Shown here: piece by piece, positions 1 to 9,029 of the stretch
Numbering within the stretch: the stretch's first letter is position 1
Layout: every line of letters begins with the position of its first letter
Assembly (NCBI GenBank): GCA_021740825.1
Contig: JAIOZA010000002.1
Coordinates: forward strand, 1 to 64,000
Source of the DNA: Bacteroidia bacterium
GTDB lineage: Bacteria; Bacteroidota; Bacteroidia; B-17B0; Aurantibacillaceae
Length of the DNA: 64,000 nucleotides
Direction: 5' to 3'
Notes under the pieces: generated by a model
What the model was told of the DNA's origin: nothing
What the model saw: the letters and a program-made list of their open reading frames with translations, nothing else
Databases searched by the model: none
Made by a program: the position numbers and the translations under genes

Positions 1-1
1 T

Positions 2-109
2 GCCAACGCTGAATCGTTTAACTCAAAAATAAAAAACTTTAGGGCAAATTTAAGAGGCGTTACTGATGTAAAATTCTTCCTCTTTAGACTGCAAAAATTA
101 TTTGCCTAG
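2..109 (+). CDS. C-terminal end of ISL3-like transposase (partial)
   Basis: An open frame enters from the left edge and stops at TAG 107-109. Its 35 residues (from NAESFNSKIK through RGVTDVKFFLFRLQKLFA) resemble the C-terminus of Bacteroidota ISL3/ISAon1-type transposases, whose last residues follow a similar FN-K-F---RGV---FFLFRL pattern. This is recognition from memory, not a search. The rest of the gene lies outside the window, so it cannot be said whether the element is intact. The bases just after the stop (about 110-145) would hold the element's right end, but no terminal repeat could be confirmed without the left end. Confidence 0.6.
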   Translation, partial: ANAESFNSKIKNFRANLRGVTDVKFFLFRLQKLFA

Positions 110-186
110 CAATTTATCCCCAACTTTTTAATGTGACCCGTTTTCTTCTATATAATAGACAATTGAACTAATAATTAATTGCGAGA

Positions 187-1566
187 TCACCTATACAATT
201 CTACCTTTGTTTCTACGTCAGATTTTATCGTGAACTTTTTTTCTATTGTATAAATAGAACCTTTAAGTTCTTTAGAACGCCATTCGATGCGATAATTACC
301 AGGTTGTAAATAATAAATCTGAGAGGTTGTAGTATTTAAATTACAAACCCATTCCATTTTTTTTGTGTCCTTATAAATACTGCCATCACCATTATCTAAT
401 GCTTTTACAGTTAGCATTCCTGCATTTGCAACTTCAACAATTTTAGTTTGAGATTGCACTATTGTAACTGAATTAATGTAGGTTCTTGGCAGTGTTAAAA
501 TTTCCAAATCATAATTACCGGTAATATATTTTTCAATAGTATTGATTTGCTGAACATGTAATGTTAGCATATTACTATTTGATTGACGCACAATAGTTTT
601 AACTTTTTCATTAAAATTATAAACGCCCATTGGTCGCCTTAATTCTATAAAACCTTGCGGTGCATCAATAGGAATAATGGTGTGCTTTCCTTGCGATAAT
701 TTAACTTCCTTACTTTCGATTGGAGGAATGGTGTGCGCTATAACTTTATATGTAGGGTAATCATCTAAATACAACGTATCAGGATTACCTTTTTGATTTA
801 AAGTGTGGATGTAATTATACACATAACTACCTTTAGCTGTGTTATAAAACGTCATATTTACGTTTGTTTCAGTTGGTAACGATTTTGAATCTAATAAATT
901 AACTTGTGAAGTAGTTTTATTTAATTTTTGTTTAGATATAATTGAACTTATGTCGTTAATCAATGAAGGATTATCAAAATCAAAATAATCTCCCACGCAT
1001 TCAAACGTTTTTATTTGTTCTACTGTTAATCCAATTCCAATAATAAATGGTTTAAAAACAATACCTTTTTCCATTAATTTTTGCCTCGCTTTGCAAGGGT
1101 CACCTTCACACTCCTCTATTCCATCTGTAATTAAAATAATCATATTCACCGCTTTTGAATCTGGAAAATCGTTTGCGGATTCAGTTAACGAATGTTCTAT
1201 TGGAGTAATACCTGTTGGCTTTGCTTCGGCAACTTTACTTTTAATAATCGCTATATTATTCTTACCAAATGGAACTACTAATTTTGAATCTTTACAATCT
1301 CCCGGCGGATATTTTACAGTATGACCATACATTCTTAAAGCAAACTGAGTGTTTTTTTGCTTACTTAAACTATCCAAAAACTTGTAAAATAATTCCTTTG
1401 CACCCTGAATACGAGTTTTAGAATTATGAATAGTCTTCATGCTTTTACTCGCATCAAAAACAAACAAAACTCTTGTTAATGTTGGATCTGTCTTTTTAGC
1501 TTGAGCACAAAGGCTATTTGAACTACATAAAACGAAACTAAATAGTATGACAATTATTTCTCTCAT
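187..1566 (-). CDS. secreted von Willebrand factor type A domain protein
   Basis: 459 residues with an N-terminal signal peptide of about 21 residues ending near LCAQ. A VWA domain spans about 30-215. The metal-ion-dependent adhesion site is visible: DASKS at 38-42, a Thr in the PTGITP stretch near 118-121, and the Asp of ILITDG at 148. Several Cys pairs in the domain (CKDSK, ECEGDPC) fit an exported, disulfide-bonded fold. The remaining 240 residues look beta-rich and match no family I know; they may be stalk or carbohydrate-binding-like modules. There is no T9SS sorting domain or lipobox, so it is probably periplasmic. The gene is monocistronic by spacing. A -7-like element (TAAATTTG, minus strand, 1588-1581) lies 14 bases before the start. 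The ligand is unknown. Confidence 0.8.
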   Translation of the reverse strand: MREIIVILFSFVLCSSNSLCAQAKKTDPTLTRVLFVFDASKSMKTIHNSKTRIQGAKELFYKFLDSLSKQKNTQFALRMYGHTVKYPPGDCKDSKLVVPFGKNNIAIIKSKVAEAKPTGITPIEHSLTESANDFPDSKAVNMIILITDGIEECEGDPCKARQKLMEKGIVFKPFIIGIGLTVEQIKTFECVGDYFDFDNPSLINDISSIISKQKLNKTTSQVNLLDSKSLPTETNVNMTFYNTAKGSYVYNYIHTLNQKGNPDTLYLDDYPTYKVIAHTIPPIESKEVKLSQGKHTIIPIDAPQGFIELRRPMGVYNFNEKVKTIVRQSNSNMLTLHVQQINTIEKYITGNYDLEILTLPRTYINSVTIVQSQTKIVEVANAGMLTVKALDNGDGSIYKDTKKMEWVCNLNTTTSQIYYLQPGNYRIEWRSKELKGSIYTIEKKFTIKSDVETKVELYR

Positions 1567-1580
1567 TTAAAATATAACTT

Positions 1581-1607
1581 CAAATTTAAGAGAGGTTACA
1601 ACTCAAA
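1581..1607 (-). promoter_or_regulatory. putative promoter of the VWA gene
   Basis: Read on the minus strand, TAAATTTG (1588-1581) matches the Bacteroidota -7 consensus TAnnTTTG. A TTTG (1607-1604) lies 15 bases upstream, shorter than the usual 18-20 spacer. The -7 match is good and the -33 assignment weak. Confidence 0.35.
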
Positions 1608-1711
1608 ACGGAAAGAAAACGGAAACTTATTAATAATGAAATGCTAAGAAAGAAATTATAGTGTCTTTTCAAATTAGATTTTTTTAGGCGAACAAATTTT
1701 TAAAAGCGCAG

Positions 1712-1750
1712 TCCGCCAGCTGGAGGATGAGCTCCCGATAATTATCGGGA
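1712..1750. repeat. double palindrome in intergenic region
   Basis: Two palindromes lie in tandem between the VWA gene and the T9SS gene. The first is TCCGCCAGCTGGAGGA at 1712-1727, symmetric except for one base pair. The second is a perfect 18-bp palindrome, TCCCGATAATTATCGGGA, at 1733-1750. Both are far more GC-rich than their surroundings. The layout resembles dispersed palindromic intergenic repeats of Bacteroidota genomes. It could also act as a transcript-end hairpin for the minus-strand T9SS gene's neighbourhood, although there is no T-run. Confidence 0.55.
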
Positions 1751-1793
1751 TTAAAAATGAAGTTTAACAACAAAAAAGCAATTTTAAAAGATG

Positions 1794-3851
1794 CTATCTG
1801 ATAATATTCAAATGCCCTTTCAATTGAATAAATTCTCCACGAGCATTTTTATATTCGATTAAATACACATAAACTTCATCAGTTGCAGCATCACCCGACC
1901 AAGCTTCCGTGTCATTAGATGTTTCAAACACCTTTGTTCCCCATCGGTTAAACACCATCACCTTGTAATCTGTTTTCTCAACATATTGAGCTATAGGCAA
2001 CCATACATTATTTATTCCTTTTGGAGCAAAAGCATTAGGAACAAAAACACTTGCTTCCACATAAGCGTCTGCGGGATTAGATTTGGCCGAATCTTTAAAT
2101 CCATAAACATTTCCTAAATCTTCAACAGCTTCAACGTAATAAGAAAATTTACCCTTTTCGCTGACAAAACTTTGAACATCATCAACATAAGTTTTAGTAG
2201 CAAATGGAACATTACTTATAGGTGTTTGATCAAAAACGCCATTAACTGCTCTATAAATATTAAATGATTCAACACCTGCATTCCACTTGTTGTAATCATC
2301 CCATGTTAATGTATTATAATAAATATTGTCGTTATCATTACTAACATGTAATAAAATTGTTTTTGAGGTATCACTCCAAACGCCTGGATTAAAACAATCA
2401 TCCGCTGCCTGAATTTTATAATAATAATTTTTATCAGTAGTGCTAACATCTTTATCGATGTATTTTTGAGGGGAAATAGATGAAAAAGGAACAAAGGCTA
2501 ATTTTGTATATGACATGCCATCTTCAGATTTATAAATAGTGCAGCCTTTATATGAAAAAGTATTATCTATAGTATATGATATTTCTACTTGCTTGTTCGA
2601 GGTAATTACGCTTACTGAATTTATGTAAACATAACTTGGTCCTGGAAGTCCTGTAGCCGTTATACTTTGCGCATTAGAACTTGCAGTAATTGACAAGTCT
2701 GTATTTTTAACTCTAATAATATACTTGTAAACACTTCCTAAATTTAAGGAGGCTTGCATAAAAGTTGTTCCACTAGTAGTACCAACAATAGAAAATGGAC
2801 TACCATTTATTGAACAATAAATATCGTAATTAAGAATTCCATTCGGCAAATTAGAATAAGGAGTCCAAGTTAAACTTGCCGACCTTTGACATAAATCATA
2901 AGTAGGTGCGTTTAAAAATATTGAATTATGAGAAATACTTGGAATACTGTAATTATTGCAACTATCAATTGCTGCCACACAATAACCTTCAGAATTAGAG
3001 CTTACAGCAGAGCCGACATCAATAAAGGATGTATTATTGTAACCATATATTGTATCAATTGAGGTTAATACATTTCCAGGAGAAACCGAATAAATAATAT
3101 AACTATTTACATCTGAAGACGATGCGGGCTCCCAACCTATAACAGCCTGCCCATTACTATTTACCGATACTGAATCTAAAACTAAAATATTTGGAGACTG
3201 AACGTTATAACACGTATCCCCAATAATATTGGAACTAGAAACGCAACCGTACGAATCAGAAATTTCAACTCTATAATTGTAATAAACTTTACATCTATAT
3301 ATTGTATCCTTATGGTTCAACTTATTACCAATATATATTGGCGACCAAACACCTGCTGGAGCTTCCCTCGAAACAGTATAGCTTGGCGATGACGTTAATA
3401 AAGAAGGTGTTTTTGTAGCATTCCAATTTAAATTAACCACACCATTACCAGGATTACCAATATTTAAATAAACAGACCTTAAAGTGTCTGATGATAAAGA
3501 AATGCTAGCAGCACTAACTGTTTTTAAATAATAATATTGTGATTGCAATCCAGCACTTGAAGGTGAATGAGTAAAAGAACTTTGAGTATATAAATTAACA
3601 GTGCCAATCATTGAGTACACTCCAAGCTGAGTGCTTGAACTCCATACTTGATATTGCGAAAATGAACCTAGTGGGTCTGCTGGAATTATCCAAGATAAGA
3701 CTGAAATTGTGGGTGAAGTAACAGAAACGCATCTTAATTGAGGAGCAGCAACTTGCGACTTTAAACTAAATGAGAAAAAAGTTATAATGATTACGAAAAA
3801 ATATGTTGATTTTTTTTTCAAAAAAGAGTCTAATAAACACTTGTTAATCAA
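1794..3851 (-). CDS. T9SS type B (gliding-motility C-terminal domain) surface protein with fibronectin III-like repeats
   Basis: 685 residues. A hydrophobic signal segment covers about 15-32 (FFVIIITFFSFSLKSQ). The body is a series of beta-rich modules with fibronectin type III character (repeated SWxP/NWNAT and TWTPY openings, YYLKTVSA/YKIQAADD strands). About residues 603-685 form the conserved T9SS type B sorting domain: VPNAFAPKGINNVW, then YKVMVFNRWGTKVFET, EAWSGD and a VYVYLIEY-KGHLNIIR end. Such proteins are exported by Sec, then moved across the outer membrane by the type IX system and held or released at the surface. The passenger role (adhesion, matrix) is inferred. Four or five Cys pairs suggest disulfides. 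It is isolated from the VWA gene by a palindrome-bearing spacer. Confidence 0.85.
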   Translation of the reverse strand: MINKCLLDSFLKKKSTYFFVIIITFFSFSLKSQVAAPQLRCVSVTSPTISVLSWIIPADPLGSFSQYQVWSSSTQLGVYSMIGTVNLYTQSSFTHSPSSAGLQSQYYYLKTVSAASISLSSDTLRSVYLNIGNPGNGVVNLNWNATKTPSLLTSSPSYTVSREAPAGVWSPIYIGNKLNHKDTIYRCKVYYNYRVEISDSYGCVSSSNIIGDTCYNVQSPNILVLDSVSVNSNGQAVIGWEPASSSDVNSYIIYSVSPGNVLTSIDTIYGYNNTSFIDVGSAVSSNSEGYCVAAIDSCNNYSIPSISHNSIFLNAPTYDLCQRSASLTWTPYSNLPNGILNYDIYCSINGSPFSIVGTTSGTTFMQASLNLGSVYKYIIRVKNTDLSITASSNAQSITATGLPGPSYVYINSVSVITSNKQVEISYTIDNTFSYKGCTIYKSEDGMSYTKLAFVPFSSISPQKYIDKDVSTTDKNYYYKIQAADDCFNPGVWSDTSKTILLHVSNDNDNIYYNTLTWDDYNKWNAGVESFNIYRAVNGVFDQTPISNVPFATKTYVDDVQSFVSEKGKFSYYVEAVEDLGNVYGFKDSAKSNPADAYVEASVFVPNAFAPKGINNVWLPIAQYVEKTDYKVMVFNRWGTKVFETSNDTEAWSGDAATDEVYVYLIEYKNARGEFIQLKGHLNIIR

Positions 3852-3945
3852 TTACAAAGGAACGAAAAACTAGATGTTTTAGTATATAAATAAATATAAA
3901 ACTATTAAAAAGCCTATTTTAATGAGTAAGTCTTAGTAAAAACAA

Positions 3946-3953
3946 TAATTTTG
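3946..3953 (+). promoter_or_regulatory. -7 promoter element upstream of thiolase
   Basis: TAATTTTG fits TAnnTTTG and ends 19 bases before the thiolase ATG. No convincing -33 TTTG at the expected distance. Confidence 0.35.
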
Positions 3954-3972
3954 TAGTACTAAACTTAAAACT

Positions 3973-5178
3973 ATGCAACAAGCTTATATTATAAATGGAG
4001 TCAGAACTGCTATTGGAAATTTTGGAGGAACACTTTCTACAATTAGAACTGATGATTTAGCAACTTTAGTTTTAAAAGAATTAATGTCAAAAAATCCATC
4101 GGTTGATTTTAGTAAAGTGGTAGATGTTATAATGGGCTGTGCTAACCAAGCTGGAGAAGATAATCGCAATGTGGCTCGTATGGCATCATTAATGGCGGGT
4201 TTACCAATCACAGTTCCAGGCCAAACTATTAATCGTTTATGTGCATCTGGCTTAAGTGCTACCGTTGATGCAGCAAGATATATACAATTAGGCGAAGCAG
4301 ATTTAATGATTTCTTCGGGTGTTGAAAATATGACTCGTGGACCATTAGTAATGAGTAAAGCAAGTTCAGCTTTTGGACGCGATCAACAATTATTTGATAC
4401 AAGTTTTGGATGGCGTTTTATCAATCCAAAATTAAAAGAACAATTCGGCGTTGATGCCATGGGAGAAACTGCTGAAAATGTTGCTGAAATGCATAAAATA
4501 AGTAGAGAAGACCAAGATGCTTTTGCACTATGGAGTCAACAAAAAGCAGCTATTGCGATAGCGTCGGGTAGATTTGAAAAAGAAATTATTCCTATTGAAA
4601 TTCCGCAAAAAAAAGGAGATGCTCTAATTTTTAAAACAGATGAATTTGCAAAAGTAAATACAACAATTGAAGGTTTACAAAAATTAAAAGCGTCTTTTAG
4701 AAAAGACGGAACAGTAACAGCAGGTAATGCTTCCGGATTAAATGATGGTGCTGCTGCTATTTTATTAGCAAGCGAAAATGCAATAAAATCTTATAACTTA
4801 AAACCTTTAGCGCGCATTGTGAGCAGAGCTGTGGTTGGTGTTGAGCCTCGAATTATGGGATTAGGTCCAGTTGAAGCAGCTAACTTAGCCTTAAAAAAAG
4901 CAGGCTTAACCTGGAATGATATTGATATTATTGAATTAAACGAAGCGTTTGCTGCGCAAGCATTAGGCTGTACTCGTCAATGGAAATTAGATGATAATGA
5001 TCCTCGTATCAATCCAAATGGTGGCGCTATTGCTTTAGGTCATCCATTAGGAATGAGTGGTGCCCGTATTATAAATTCAGCAGCTATCGAATTAAATCTT
5101 CAAAATAAAAAATACGCCTTAGCTACGATGTGTATTGGTGTTGGACAAGGTTACGCTGCTATTATCGAGAAAGCTTAA
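3973..5178 (+). CDS. acetyl-CoA C-acyltransferase (thiolase)
   Basis: 401 residues, the normal length of the thiolase family. The enzyme cleaves 3-ketoacyl-CoA with CoA, or condenses two acyl-CoAs, in the cytosol. All catalytic residues are visible: nucleophile Cys90 in NRLCASGLSAT, His357 in NGGAIALGHPLGMSGAR, and Cys387 in ATMCIGVGQGYA. The GVENMTRGP and NASGLNDGAAA motifs also fit. Whether it serves beta-oxidation (FadA/PcaF-like) or acetoacetyl-CoA synthesis cannot be settled; no hydroxyacyl-CoA dehydrogenase is adjacent. The next gene begins with the base after its stop codon, so the pair is probably co-transcribed although the functions are unrelated. Confidence 0.93.
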   Translation: MQQAYIINGVRTAIGNFGGTLSTIRTDDLATLVLKELMSKNPSVDFSKVVDVIMGCANQAGEDNRNVARMASLMAGLPITVPGQTINRLCASGLSATVDAARYIQLGEADLMISSGVENMTRGPLVMSKASSAFGRDQQLFDTSFGWRFINPKLKEQFGVDAMGETAENVAEMHKISREDQDAFALWSQQKAAIAIASGRFEKEIIPIEIPQKKGDALIFKTDEFAKVNTTIEGLQKLKASFRKDGTVTAGNASGLNDGAAAILLASENAIKSYNLKPLARIVSRAVVGVEPRIMGLGPVEAANLALKKAGLTWNDIDIIELNEAFAAQALGCTRQWKLDDNDPRINPNGGAIALGHPLGMSGARIINSAAIELNLQNKKYALATMCIGVGQGYAAIIEKA

Positions 5179-6306
5179 ATGATTTATCTCGATTATAACG
5201 CCACAACCCCAGTAGATGAAAGAGTATTAGCAGAAATGCTTCCTTTCTTTACAGAACATTTTGGCAATGCAAATAGTAATACACATCCTTTTGGCTGGTA
5301 TGCGCAAGGTGCTGTTGAAAAAGCACGACAACAAGTAGCCAATTTTATTGACGCAGAAAGTTCTGAAATCATCTTTACTTCAGGAGCTACCGAAGCTATA
5401 AATATGGCTTTAAAAGGGGTTTTTGAAGCATACCAATCAAAAGGCAATCATATCATTACATGTAAAACCGAACATAAAGCGGTTTTAGATACTTGTACTT
5501 TTTTGGAAGAAAAAGGTGCTACTATTACCTATTTAAGTGTTGACCGAGAAGGTCGCATTGATTTAGATGAATTACAGGAAAGCCTTACCAATAAAACAAT
5601 TTTAGTTGCCATCATGGCGGCAAATAATGAAACCGGCGTTTTGCAAGATTTGGAAAAAATAGCAGAAATCACCCATCAAAATGACTCTATCTTTTTTAGT
5701 GACACCACTCAAATGGCGAGTAAACTTCCCATTGATGTAAATGAAATGGGTTTGGATATGTGTTGCATTTCAGCGCATAAACTTTATGGTCCAAAAGGAG
5801 TCGGAGCATTGTACATCAGACGAAAAAATCCAAGAGTAAATTTAATTCCTTTGTTACATGGTGGTGGGCATGAAAACAATAAACGAAGCGGCACATTAAA
5901 TGTTTCTGGAATTGTAGGATTAGGAAAAGCTTGCGAAATTGCTCAAAATGAATTTTGGGATAATAACATGCATATTTCTAAAGTAAGAGGTTATTTAGAA
6001 CATCAATTACTTGAAATACCTAACTTAACAATCAATGGATCAACCAAATACAGACTTTATAACACCTCAAATCTTTACTTTCCAAAATTAAAAGACGGAA
6101 GTAGTGTATTTTCACACATTAAAAATCATTATGCTGTTTCTTTAGGTTCTGCATGCACTTCTGCAAATTCCGAGTCTTCTCATGTTTTAATGGCAATGGG
6201 TTTAAATAAAGAAGAATCGAATAATTGTGTTCGATTTTCTTTTGGCAAAAAAAACCAAAAAGAAGAGGTCGAAAAATTAGCAGAAATGATTTTGTCGTTA
6301 TATTAA
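5179..6306 (+). CDS. cysteine desulfurase (NifS/IscS family)
   Basis: 375 residues, a PLP enzyme removing sulfur from L-cysteine for Fe-S clusters or thionucleosides. It opens with the family signature IYLDYNATTPVDERV. The PLP lysine is Lys201 in SAHKLYGPKGVGALY. The persulfide-carrying Cys326 sits in SLGSACTSANSESSHVL, the longer loop of group I (NifS/IscS) enzymes. The GATEAIN and NNETGVLQD motifs are present. The ATG directly abuts the thiolase stop (TAAATG), indicating translational coupling. No IscU/IscA or Suf genes are close, so its acceptor cannot be named. Confidence 0.9.
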   Translation: MIYLDYNATTPVDERVLAEMLPFFTEHFGNANSNTHPFGWYAQGAVEKARQQVANFIDAESSEIIFTSGATEAINMALKGVFEAYQSKGNHIITCKTEHKAVLDTCTFLEEKGATITYLSVDREGRIDLDELQESLTNKTILVAIMAANNETGVLQDLEKIAEITHQNDSIFFSDTTQMASKLPIDVNEMGLDMCCISAHKLYGPKGVGALYIRRKNPRVNLIPLLHGGGHENNKRSGTLNVSGIVGLGKACEIAQNEFWDNNMHISKVRGYLEHQLLEIPNLTINGSTKYRLYNTSNLYFPKLKDGSSVFSHIKNHYAVSLGSACTSANSESSHVLMAMGLNKEESNNCVRFSFGKKNQKEEVEKLAEMILSLY

Positions 6307-6416
6307 GCTAATTCCTCTCATAAAAGAAGACATAAATCATTCATTTTCAACAATTTCAACTATTATTTGTTAAATAGTAATAGTTTTAAGGTATAAATTA
6401 TTTATTTTTAATAGCT

Positions 6417-6424
6417 TATCTTTG
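6417..6424 (+). promoter_or_regulatory. -7 promoter element upstream of desaturase
   Basis: TATCTTTG matches TAnnTTTG and ends 38 bases before the ATG. No TTTG at the -33 distance, so support is partial. Confidence 0.35.
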
Positions 6425-6462
6425 ACTTTAATAATACAAAACATAACCTAAACACAACATAA

Positions 6463-7563
6463 ATGAGTACTGCTTCAATAAGATTTAATAATGCTAACCG
6501 TTCATTTTACAATACTGCAAAAAAACGAGTTGACGAATACTTCAAAGAAAATAATTTATCTCGCTACGGTAACGCATCAATGGTAATCAAATCCATTTTT
6601 ATGTTCACTTTATATCTTACTCCATTTGTTTTATTAATTACAAATACTTTTGATAACCTTTGGATTCAGTCTTTACTTTGTGTATTAATGGGGTTTGGTA
6701 TGAGCGGAATAGGTTTATCAATAATGCATGATGCCAATCATGGTTCTTATGCTAGAAATGCAAAACTAAATGCATTAATGTGTCGTAGTATGAATTTTGT
6801 TGGAGGTAGTTCTTTAAACTGGCAATTGCAGCACAACAACCTGCATCATACATATACAAATATTGAAGGGCATGATGAAGATATTGCTCCTCCAGGATTT
6901 TTAAGATTTTCGCCTCATGCCGACTATAAAAAAATTCATAAATTCCAGTATTTATATGCTTGGTTTTTTTATGGTCTGATGACAATTATGTGGGCTACTA
7001 CTAAAGATTTTCAGCAATTAGCTCGATACAATAAAATGGGCTTACTAGCTATTAAAAAGACAACTTTTAAAAAGGAATTATACTTATTGATTTTAAATAA
7101 AATGTTTTATTTAGGATACAGTTTAGGATTACCGTTATTAATTATGGAAAGTCCGTGGTATCAAATTATAGCAGGTTGGGCAATAATGCATTTTACATGC
7201 GGAATGATATTAGCCCTAATATTTCAACCGGCGCATGTGATTGACTTAACTGAATTTCCATTACCAGATAATACAGGAAATATGCAAGATGATTGGGCAG
7301 CACATCAATTAAAAACTACTACCAACTTCGCTCAAAAAAGTTGGTTTTTCTCCTGGTTTGTAGGTGGTCTAAATTTTCAGGTAGAACATCATTTATTCCC
7401 CAATATTTGTCATGTTCACTACAAAAAATTAGCTCCAATTATTGAAAAAACGGCAAAGGAATTTAACTTACCTTATCATACTAAAAAAACTTTTGTTGGT
7501 GCTGTTGCAGCTCATGCAAAATTATTGTACCTATTAGGGCAGCCAAGTCCAAAGTTGGCATAA
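6463..7563 (+). CDS. membrane fatty acid desaturase (acyl-CoA/lipid desaturase)
   Basis: 366 residues, an integral-membrane di-iron desaturase introducing a double bond into acyl chains. The three His boxes that bind iron are present: HDANH (89-93), HNNLHH (124-129) and QVEHH near 311. Hydrophobic segments flank them (about 43-62, 66-87, and pairs around 160-180 and 205-250). The QxxHH third box and the N-terminal layout match the linoleoyl-CoA/front-end type (FA_desaturase), often annotated as acyl-CoA desaturase in Bacteroidota. No cytochrome b5 domain is fused. The gene stands alone and ends at a strong hairpin terminator. Regioselectivity cannot be read from sequence. Confidence 0.9.
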   Translation: MSTASIRFNNANRSFYNTAKKRVDEYFKENNLSRYGNASMVIKSIFMFTLYLTPFVLLITNTFDNLWIQSLLCVLMGFGMSGIGLSIMHDANHGSYARNAKLNALMCRSMNFVGGSSLNWQLQHNNLHHTYTNIEGHDEDIAPPGFLRFSPHADYKKIHKFQYLYAWFFYGLMTIMWATTKDFQQLARYNKMGLLAIKKTTFKKELYLLILNKMFYLGYSLGLPLLIMESPWYQIIAGWAIMHFTCGMILALIFQPAHVIDLTEFPLPDNTGNMQDDWAAHQLKTTTNFAQKSWFFSWFVGGLNFQVEHHLFPNICHVHYKKLAPIIEKTAKEFNLPYHTKKTFVGAVAAHAKLLYLLGQPSPKLA

Positions 7564-7584
7564 TTACTTAACAAATCATTGTTT

Positions 7585-7615
7585 AAAATGCAGACTCATA
7601 CAGTCTGCATTTTTT
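7585..7615 (+). terminator. rho-independent terminator after desaturase
   Basis: ATGCAGACT (7588-7596) pairs perfectly with AGTCTGCAT (7602-7610) across a 5-base loop. An A-run precedes it and a T-run (TTTTT) follows, extending the stem with A-T pairs. It sits 25 bases after the desaturase stop. Confidence 0.85.
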
Positions 7616-7657
7616 GTTTAAAAACACTTACTTCGTATAACCAATTTTATCAAAATT

Positions 7658-9025
7658 ATGCGCGTACATTTAATTGCAATAGGCGGAAGTGCCATGCACA
7701 ATATGGCTTTAGCTTTACACGAAAAAGGCTTTAAAGTTACTGGTAGTGATGATGAAATAAATGAACCATCAAAAACTCGTTTAAAAAATGCGGGTATTTT
7801 ACCTGAAGAAATTGGTTGGTTTCCTGAAAAATTAACGAGCGATAATGACGCTGTAATTTTAGGAATGCATGCTCGTGAAGATAATCCTGAATTAATTAAA
7901 GCTAAAGAATTGGGATTAAAAGTATATTCTTATCCCGAATATATTTATGAAGCTACAAAAGATAAAACACGTGTAGTAATCGGCGGTAGTCATGGAAAAA
8001 CGACAATTACCGCCATGATTTTACATGTTTTGAATTTTCATAAAATTGACACAGATTATTTAGTAGGTGCACAATTGGAAGGTTTTAATACCATGGTAAA
8101 ATTAACTAAAGAAGCACCGATTGCTATTATTGAAGGCGATGAATATTTAGCATCACCTATTGACCGCAGACCGAAATTTCATTTATATAAACCAAATGTA
8201 GCTATACTAAGTGGTATTGCCTGGGACCACATAAATGTCTTTCCAACCTTTGAAAACTATGTGAAACAGTTTGAAATATTTGTTAATTTAATTGAACCTA
8301 ATGGAAGTTTAATTTATTGTAATGAAGATTCAGAATTACAAAAAGTAGCTGCAAATTCTGGGCTATCTAATAACATTGAAAAAATCCCCTACTCTATTCC
8401 AAAACACCGAATTGAAAATGGAATAACTTTTATTGTAGAAGCACAAAATGAAATTCCCCTACAAATATTTGGAAATCACAACTTAATGAATTTAAATGGG
8501 GCTCGTTTAGTTTGCAATAAATTAGGGCTAAATGACTCACAATTTTATGATGCTATTCAAACATTTACAGGTGCAGCAAAACGATTAGAATTAGTTTCAA
8601 AAACGAATGAATTTTCTTTTTATAAAGACTTTGCTCACTCCCCTTCTAAATTAAAAGCAACCACACAAGCCGTAAAAAAACAATTTGAAAAACGTGAAAT
8701 TTTAGCTTGTATGGAATTGCATACATTTAGTAGTTTAAATGAAACTTTTTTAGCTGAATACAATGGTGCAATGAACGATGCTGACGAAGCAATAGTTTAT
8801 TTTAATCCGCATACCATTGCACATAAAAAACTGAAACCAATTACCGACGAGCAAGTCCTTAATTATTTTAATCGAGAAGATTTAAGAATTTTCACAAATA
8901 GTAACGATTTAGTCATTTACTTAAAATCAAAATCACTAAAAAATCATGTACTTTTGATGATGAGTTCAGGTAATTTTGATGGTATTGACTTTAAACAATT
9001 ATCAACTGAATTAAATTTAAAATAA
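7658..9025 (+). CDS. mpl: UDP-N-acetylmuramate:L-alanyl-gamma-D-glutamyl-meso-diaminopimelate ligase
   Basis: 455 residues, a Mur-ligase-family recycling enzyme that attaches the tripeptide freed from old peptidoglycan to UDP-MurNAc in the cytosol. The N-terminal Rossmann domain starts with VHLIAIGGSAMHNMALAL. The ATP-binding loop is GGSHGKTT (109-116). The central domain has EGDEYLASPIDRRPKF and the C-terminal domain KDFAHSPSKLKAT. The IGGSAM-x-N-x-A opening and HAREDNPEL favour Mpl over MurC. The next gene follows after only 4 bases with a TTG start, so the ligase probably heads or belongs to the cell-surface glycan run. Its presence implies meso-DAP peptidoglycan. Confidence 0.88.
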   Translation: MRVHLIAIGGSAMHNMALALHEKGFKVTGSDDEINEPSKTRLKNAGILPEEIGWFPEKLTSDNDAVILGMHAREDNPELIKAKELGLKVYSYPEYIYEATKDKTRVVIGGSHGKTTITAMILHVLNFHKIDTDYLVGAQLEGFNTMVKLTKEAPIAIIEGDEYLASPIDRRPKFHLYKPNVAILSGIAWDHINVFPTFENYVKQFEIFVNLIEPNGSLIYCNEDSELQKVAANSGLSNNIEKIPYSIPKHRIENGITFIVEAQNEIPLQIFGNHNLMNLNGARLVCNKLGLNDSQFYDAIQTFTGAAKRLELVSKTNEFSFYKDFAHSPSKLKATTQAVKKQFEKREILACMELHTFSSLNETFLAEYNGAMNDADEAIVYFNPHTIAHKKLKPITDEQVLNYFNREDLRIFTNSNDLVIYLKSKSLKNHVLLMMSSGNFDGIDFKQLSTELNLK

Positions 9026-9029
9026 AGCT

